The position numbers and the translations under genes are program-made. This document shows positions 20,667 through 23,503 of a DNA stretch of 23,503 nt, piece by piece (position 1 is the first letter of the stretch; each line of letters begins with the position of its first letter). The stretch is from Ruminococcaceae bacterium UBA6364 (GTDB lineage: Bacteria; Bacillota; Clostridia; Oscillospirales; Acutalibacteraceae), in the NCBI GenBank assembly GCA_002440045.1, contig DJRI01000148.1:5278-28780 (forward strand), read 5' to 3'. The notes under the pieces are model-generated. The model was not told the DNA's origin and did no database searches. It was given only the letters and a program-made list of their open reading frames with translations.

Positions 20667-21847
20667 AAATTTGTATTCAGTCCAATCGTATAAGTCGTTA
20701 AGCCAAATGTTGAATTAATTGTCGCTGCCTTTGATGCCCAAGCCTTTGAAGAACCATCGGACGCTCTAAATGTTGCTATCCCCAATAATATTGATGCGGT
20801 ATTTGTATCAACACCGGGAACGGTTTGGCCTGGCGGCAAATTATAAAAATGAACAACTAAGCCGCCACTATCACCACGGTCTTGAACAATACTTAATTGA
20901 ATTTGGTCAGTGAAAACTGTGTTGGTGACAGTGTTTCTTGTTGTTGTGCTGGTATATGTAACAGTGCCAGTTTTTAGTCCGCTTGCTCTTCCGTATTTTC
21001 TTACTGATAAGCCAACGGTTATTGCGTTTGCAGAATAGGTACTTGTTATGGGACCTCCTGTTTTTGCCTGGTAAGTTGCATTGCTTTGTGAATTGTATGG
21101 AATATAAGCAGCGTCAAGTGTGCCACTATATTGCCAATTTGCCACAGTGCCTAAAAGCGTTCCGTTATTATTATATACAGTTCCTCCCAAAGATACAGCG
21201 TGGGCACAGGTAACAAATCCATATTTGTTAGTTCGTAAGTTCTTTACGTTATAACCCAGCGTAAATTCAGAATTGCCATTTTGGATATTTGCTCCGCCAT
21301 AATCAGAGTTGACAATTATGGTGTCATTTTCAAATTCAATCATATCATCTTCAAAATCTGTTAATGTTGATTTTAAGTACGAAATAATAGCATCTCTCTT
21401 TTCCGAAGCAACTGATACGGTTACATTATTCTTAATTTCATTTACTCCAACAGTGGATATAGAAAAATCAAGTATCTTTAAAGTCAATAGGTCGACGATT
21501 TTTGATAGATAATTATAACTGTAATTAACTTTGTCATAGCTGGCTTTTTTTTCAGTTAACCCGTTTGTGAGATTTTTTGTGTCACTAACATACAGAATAT
21601 GAAGTTGGTTGTTGCTGTCTATATACGAACCAGCATAGTTATCGGGGAATGATATGACTTCTTTGCGCATATCGCTTGAAATGACAGTGGTGATATAGTC
21701 TTCCTTGAAATTTGAAGCAATACACGCGCTTTTATGGTTTTCAATTAATCCTTTTTGTTCAATAACATCCGCCGCATATGCAGAAATGGGGGACATACAC
21801 ACAGTGAAAAGAATAACAATAGAAATTATTGATATGATTTTTTTCAT
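20663..21847 (-). CDS. Secreted chymotrypsin-like (S1) serine protease
   Basis: The 394-residue protein starts with a signal peptide (about 1-25, ending SAYAA). A region of about 150 residues, probably a propeptide, follows, and then a trypsin-fold domain from about 185. The catalytic triad reads His216 (VTCAH), Asp245 (GTLDAAY) and Ser327 (RGDSGG). Cysteines are few, as in streptogrisin/alpha-lytic-type bacterial proteases. It is preceded by AGGAGG. The gene is AT-richer than its neighbours and uses more A/T third positions, which may indicate acquisition by transfer. It is transcribed from a promoter about 265 bp upstream, through a structured leader. Confidence 0.9.
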   Translation of the reverse strand: MKKIISIISIVILFTVCMSPISAYAADVIEQKGLIENHKSACIASNFKEDYITTVISSDMRKEVISFPDNYAGSYIDSNNQLHILYVSDTKNLTNGLTEKKASYDKVNYSYNYLSKIVDLLTLKILDFSISTVGVNEIKNNVTVSVASEKRDAIISYLKSTLTDFEDDMIEFENDTIIVNSDYGGANIQNGNSEFTLGYNVKNLRTNKYGFVTCAHAVSLGGTVYNNNGTLLGTVANWQYSGTLDAAYIPYNSQSNATYQAKTGGPITSTYSANAITVGLSVRKYGRASGLKTGTVTYTSTTTRNTVTNTVFTDQIQLSIVQDRGDSGGLVVHFYNLPPGQTVPGVDTNTASILLGIATFRASDGSSKAWASKAATINSTFGLTTYTIGLNTNL

Positions 21848-21945
21848 TTGTTTTGCCTCCTAATTATTTAAAGAAAATTTTGTTTGAAAGTCTAGTGGTT
21901 TAATGATTGTAAAACATCGGAAACACACCCTTAAAAGTATTTGTA

Positions 21946-21982
21946 AAAACAAAAACGCACGCACTCCGAGACGGAGCCGTGC
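21946..21982 (-). terminator. Terminator inside the protease leader
   Basis: On the minus strand GCAC and CTCCG pair with CGGAG and GTGC around a TCT loop (21957-21982). GTTTTTGTTTTT follows (21946-21956). It lies about 100 nt before the protease start codon, so it would end most transcripts unless prevented. Confidence 0.68.
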
Positions 21983-22107
21983 TCTTAAAACGACAGAAAA
22001 AGTGATTTTTCATACCGGACTGTCAAAGCAAAACTCCCCTAAAGCCTGATTTTTCGGGAGAAATGCCCCCCGAGTCGCTTAAACCTAACCTTATTCTTGC
22101 TTTTACA
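21983..22107 (-). promoter_or_regulatory. Structured leader of the protease operon
   Basis: The predicted transcript begins with AAAAGCAA, which pairs with TTGCTTT (near 22026-22032). Inside, a CTCCC segment can pair either with upstream GGG or with downstream GGGAG, giving mutually exclusive helices. Next come a GACAG/CTGTC hairpin with an inner GAAAAA/TTTTTC helix, and then the terminator at 21946. This is the layout of a riboswitch or attenuator, or of a short stand-alone RNA of about 160 nt. I could not match it to a named class. The rest of 21848-22210 shows no coding frame. Confidence 0.45.
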
Positions 22108-22112
22108 ATATA

Positions 22113-22141
22113 ATATTAACAAAATTTCAAATAAATGTCAA
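22113..22141 (-). promoter_or_regulatory. Promoter of the protease leader
   Basis: On the minus strand TTGACA (22136-22141), 17 bp, TAATAT (22113-22118), giving a start near 22106. Confidence 0.62.
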
Positions 22142-22210
22142 TAAAAAATGTGCATTTTTATTTGTGCAATAAAACATTTTTTTAAAACCTGTTTTTTGAA
22201 TAAAAATTTA

Positions 22211-22247
22211 AGCTGTAATCCGCCTAAAGTAAAGACGAATTACAGCT
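22211..22247 (-). terminator. Intrinsic terminator of the biotin ligase gene
   Basis: A 12-bp stem pairs 22211-22222 with 22236-22247, with one G-U pair. It is followed on the minus strand by TTAAATTTTTATT, 21 bp after the gene's stop codon. Confidence 0.72.
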
Positions 22248-22267
22248 GTATTTTTATATGGCTCTCT

Positions 22268-23086
22268 TTAATGCCCGTAAAAGCCTTCGACGCTTACATC
22301 GCCGAACGTTACCGTGAAAAGCTCGCCGCCGTCTTTTTTTAAGACAAGCCCGAAATTCCCGTCAATGCCCATAGCCGTGCCCGAAAGCTCCGTATCCTGT
22401 TGCTTTAACGTTACTTTTTTGCCTATAACGGCGCAGTTTTTTCGGTATTCCGAAAGATAATATTCTTTATTTTCCGGGAAAGCGTCTGAAATTTTATCAA
22501 GCTCTTTTATCAGGCTTGCCGCAAGCTTTTCGCGGCATATTTCTTTGCCGCATATGATTTTAAGCGAAACGGCTTTATCTTCAAGCTCCTTCGGAATATC
22601 GCTTTTTGAGTTGTTGACGTTTATTCCTATGCCGACGACGGCATATTTCGGCTTTCCCGACTGCGCGTCAAAAACCGTTTCCGTAAGAATGCCGGCGATT
22701 TTTAAGCCGCCGTATACAATGTCGTTTACCCATTTGATTTTGCAATTTACGGGGCACATTGCTTCAACGGCGTTTTTTACTGCGACGGCGCACCATGCGG
22801 TGAGCGTGGGGATTTTTAAGGGGTCAACGTTTTCGACATTGAAAAGATATGAAAGATATATTCCCACGCCGCCCTTTGACAAAAAGCTTTTGCCGAGCCT
22901 GCCGCGGCCGTTTGTCTGAGAATCCGCAATAACCGAATAGCCGCTTTCCATGTCGCGGTTTTTACAAAGATTTTTTAAATATGTGTTTGTCGAATCGACG
23001 CTTGAAAGAATCTCGGTATTTTTTTTGCGCTCGGCTGAAAGCTCGCTTTCAAAAAGCGCTTTTGAAAAAACGGTTTGCTCCGACAT
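22268..23086 (-). CDS. birA: Biotin-[acetyl-CoA carboxylase] ligase
   Basis: Activates biotin as biotinyl-AMP and transfers it to the lysine of biotin carboxyl carrier proteins. The 272-residue protein has SSVDSTNTYLK at 28-38, the adenylate loop NGRGRLGK at 59-66, KIKWVNDIVYGGLKIAGIL with the biotin-contacting lysine, and the C-terminal SH3-like domain (GTAMGIDGNFGLVL). It lacks the N-terminal winged-helix domain of regulatory BirA (about 320 residues), so it is a mono-functional ligase that should not repress biotin genes. The start at 23086 is 5 bp from the upstream rhamnosidase stop codon, so it may be co-transcribed. Confidence 0.92.
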   Translation of the reverse strand: MSEQTVFSKALFESELSAERKKNTEILSSVDSTNTYLKNLCKNRDMESGYSVIADSQTNGRGRLGKSFLSKGGVGIYLSYLFNVENVDPLKIPTLTAWCAVAVKNAVEAMCPVNCKIKWVNDIVYGGLKIAGILTETVFDAQSGKPKYAVVGIGINVNNSKSDIPKELEDKAVSLKIICGKEICREKLAASLIKELDKISDAFPENKEYYLSEYRKNCAVIGKKVTLKQQDTELSGTAMGIDGNFGLVLKKDGGELFTVTFGDVSVEGFYGH

Positions 23087-23091
23087 TAAGC

Positions 23092-23503
23092 TTATTCACC
23101 CTTAATTGAAAATTGCGTGTCATATGTTCCCGGTAAAAACTCGTACTCTTCGCCGTCTAAATAAAGCGTTGCGCGGCTTCCGTTGGGAACGGTGAAAGAG
23201 AAGCGGCATTCGTCGCCCTCGCCCGTGTAGCACCACGAAGAAATAACCTCGCCGCAGCGTGTGAGAATACGCGCTTTTGCATAGCCAAGCGCTTTTGTGG
23301 GGTGCGGCTCAAATATTATGTGCTTATATCCGGGCTCGTTTTCGTCGGCTCTTATGCCCGCGCAATAGGCGTACATCCAGTCGCCGACAGCGCCGTAGGC
23401 ATAGTGGTTAAACGAGGTCATATCGGTTGTTGTAAAGCTTCCGTTGGGTTTAAGCGCGTCCCAACGCTCCCACATGGTGGTTGCGCCGTGCTTTACGGGA
23501 TAA
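23092..23503 (-). CDS. Alpha-L-rhamnosidase, C-terminal part (runs past the window edge)
   Basis: The visible 136 residues are the end of a bacterial alpha-L-rhamnosidase of the GH78 type. The (alpha/alpha)6 barrel finishes with TTMWERWDAL, SFNHYAYGAVGDWMYAYCAGI and PGYKHIIFEPHP. A C-terminal beta domain follows (ILTRCGEVISSWCY, FSFTVPNGSRATLYL). These enzymes remove terminal L-rhamnose from plant glycosides and pectin side chains, which fits a gut or plant-polymer niche. The catalytic acid region lies upstream, outside the window. The gene enters from beyond 23503 on the minus strand, so neither its start nor any signal peptide can be judged. Confidence 0.9.
   Translation of the reverse strand, partial: YPVKHGATTMWERWDALKPNGSFTTTDMTSFNHYAYGAVGDWMYAYCAGIRADENEPGYKHIIFEPHPTKALGYAKARILTRCGEVISSWCYTGEGDECRFSFTVPNGSRATLYLDGEEYEFLPGTYDTQFSIKGE

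Noticed and set aside
21983..22107. 6S RNA, c-di-GMP or c-di-AMP riboswitch in the protease leader
   Set aside because: The 5' and 3' ends do not pair in the long 6S manner, and I could not find the conserved core of either cyclic-dinucleotide class. It is left as an unassigned structured leader.

Overview
The window looks like chromosome of an anaerobic, low-to-mid-GC Firmicute of the class Clostridia, probably a gut commensal. The signs are AGGAGG-type ribosome binding sites with GTG and TTG starts, near-consensus TTGACA/TATAAT promoters, a tmcAL / BaiN-type flavoprotein / cmk / ispH-S1 housekeeping cluster, a SigH-like sigma factor, and many small Clostridia-type zinc-ribbon proteins. No rRNA, CRISPR array, phage module or intact transposase is visible.

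Layout. 1-1190: decayed genes (a GNAT remnant beside a large imperfect inverted repeat, and an internally deleted DUF234-type ATPase). 1209-7733: conserved core, with ackA on the minus strand diverging from a plus-strand operon of tmcAL, a HI0933/BaiN-like flavoprotein, cmk and an IspH-ribosomal protein S1 fusion. 7810-9595: a membrane zinc-ribbon protein, a SigH-like sigma factor, and a small zinc-ribbon gene behind a strongly foldable leader. 9748-10406: one unrecognised gene split by a 41-bp palindrome. 10431-16347: drug-response region. A minus-strand operon (DUF998, CatA-like acetyltransferase, ABC ATPase, ABC permease, alpha/beta-hydrolase stump) is followed by a tetR/Cys-rich-KTR pair that diverges from a MATE exporter across a perfect 20-bp operator. 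16626-18353: tRNA-Ala(CGC), a Fic-family gene with an elaborate operator region, then tRNA-Gly(GCC) and tRNA-Arg(ACG). 18716-20116: ADP-ribosylglycohydrolase family protein. 20190-22141: secreted chymotrypsin-like serine protease plus lipoprotein, in lower-GC DNA with a long structured leader. 22268-23503: biotin-protein ligase and the C-terminal end of an alpha-L-rhamnosidase.

The most interesting signal is a 41-bp near-perfect palindrome. It occurs at 10121-10161 and 18574-18614 (36 of 41 positions identical), with a diverged third copy at 14890-14929. Removing the first copy restores one continuous 205-codon reading frame, so the element appears to have inserted into a gene. Other points worth checking are the structured leaders at 9230-9290 and 21946-22107, the internal ribosome binding site and codon-usage change inside the ispH-S1 fusion, a Fic protein whose motif histidine is glutamine, and a possible protease/inhibitor gene pair. 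All calls come from reading the sequence by eye; no database search or folding program was run.
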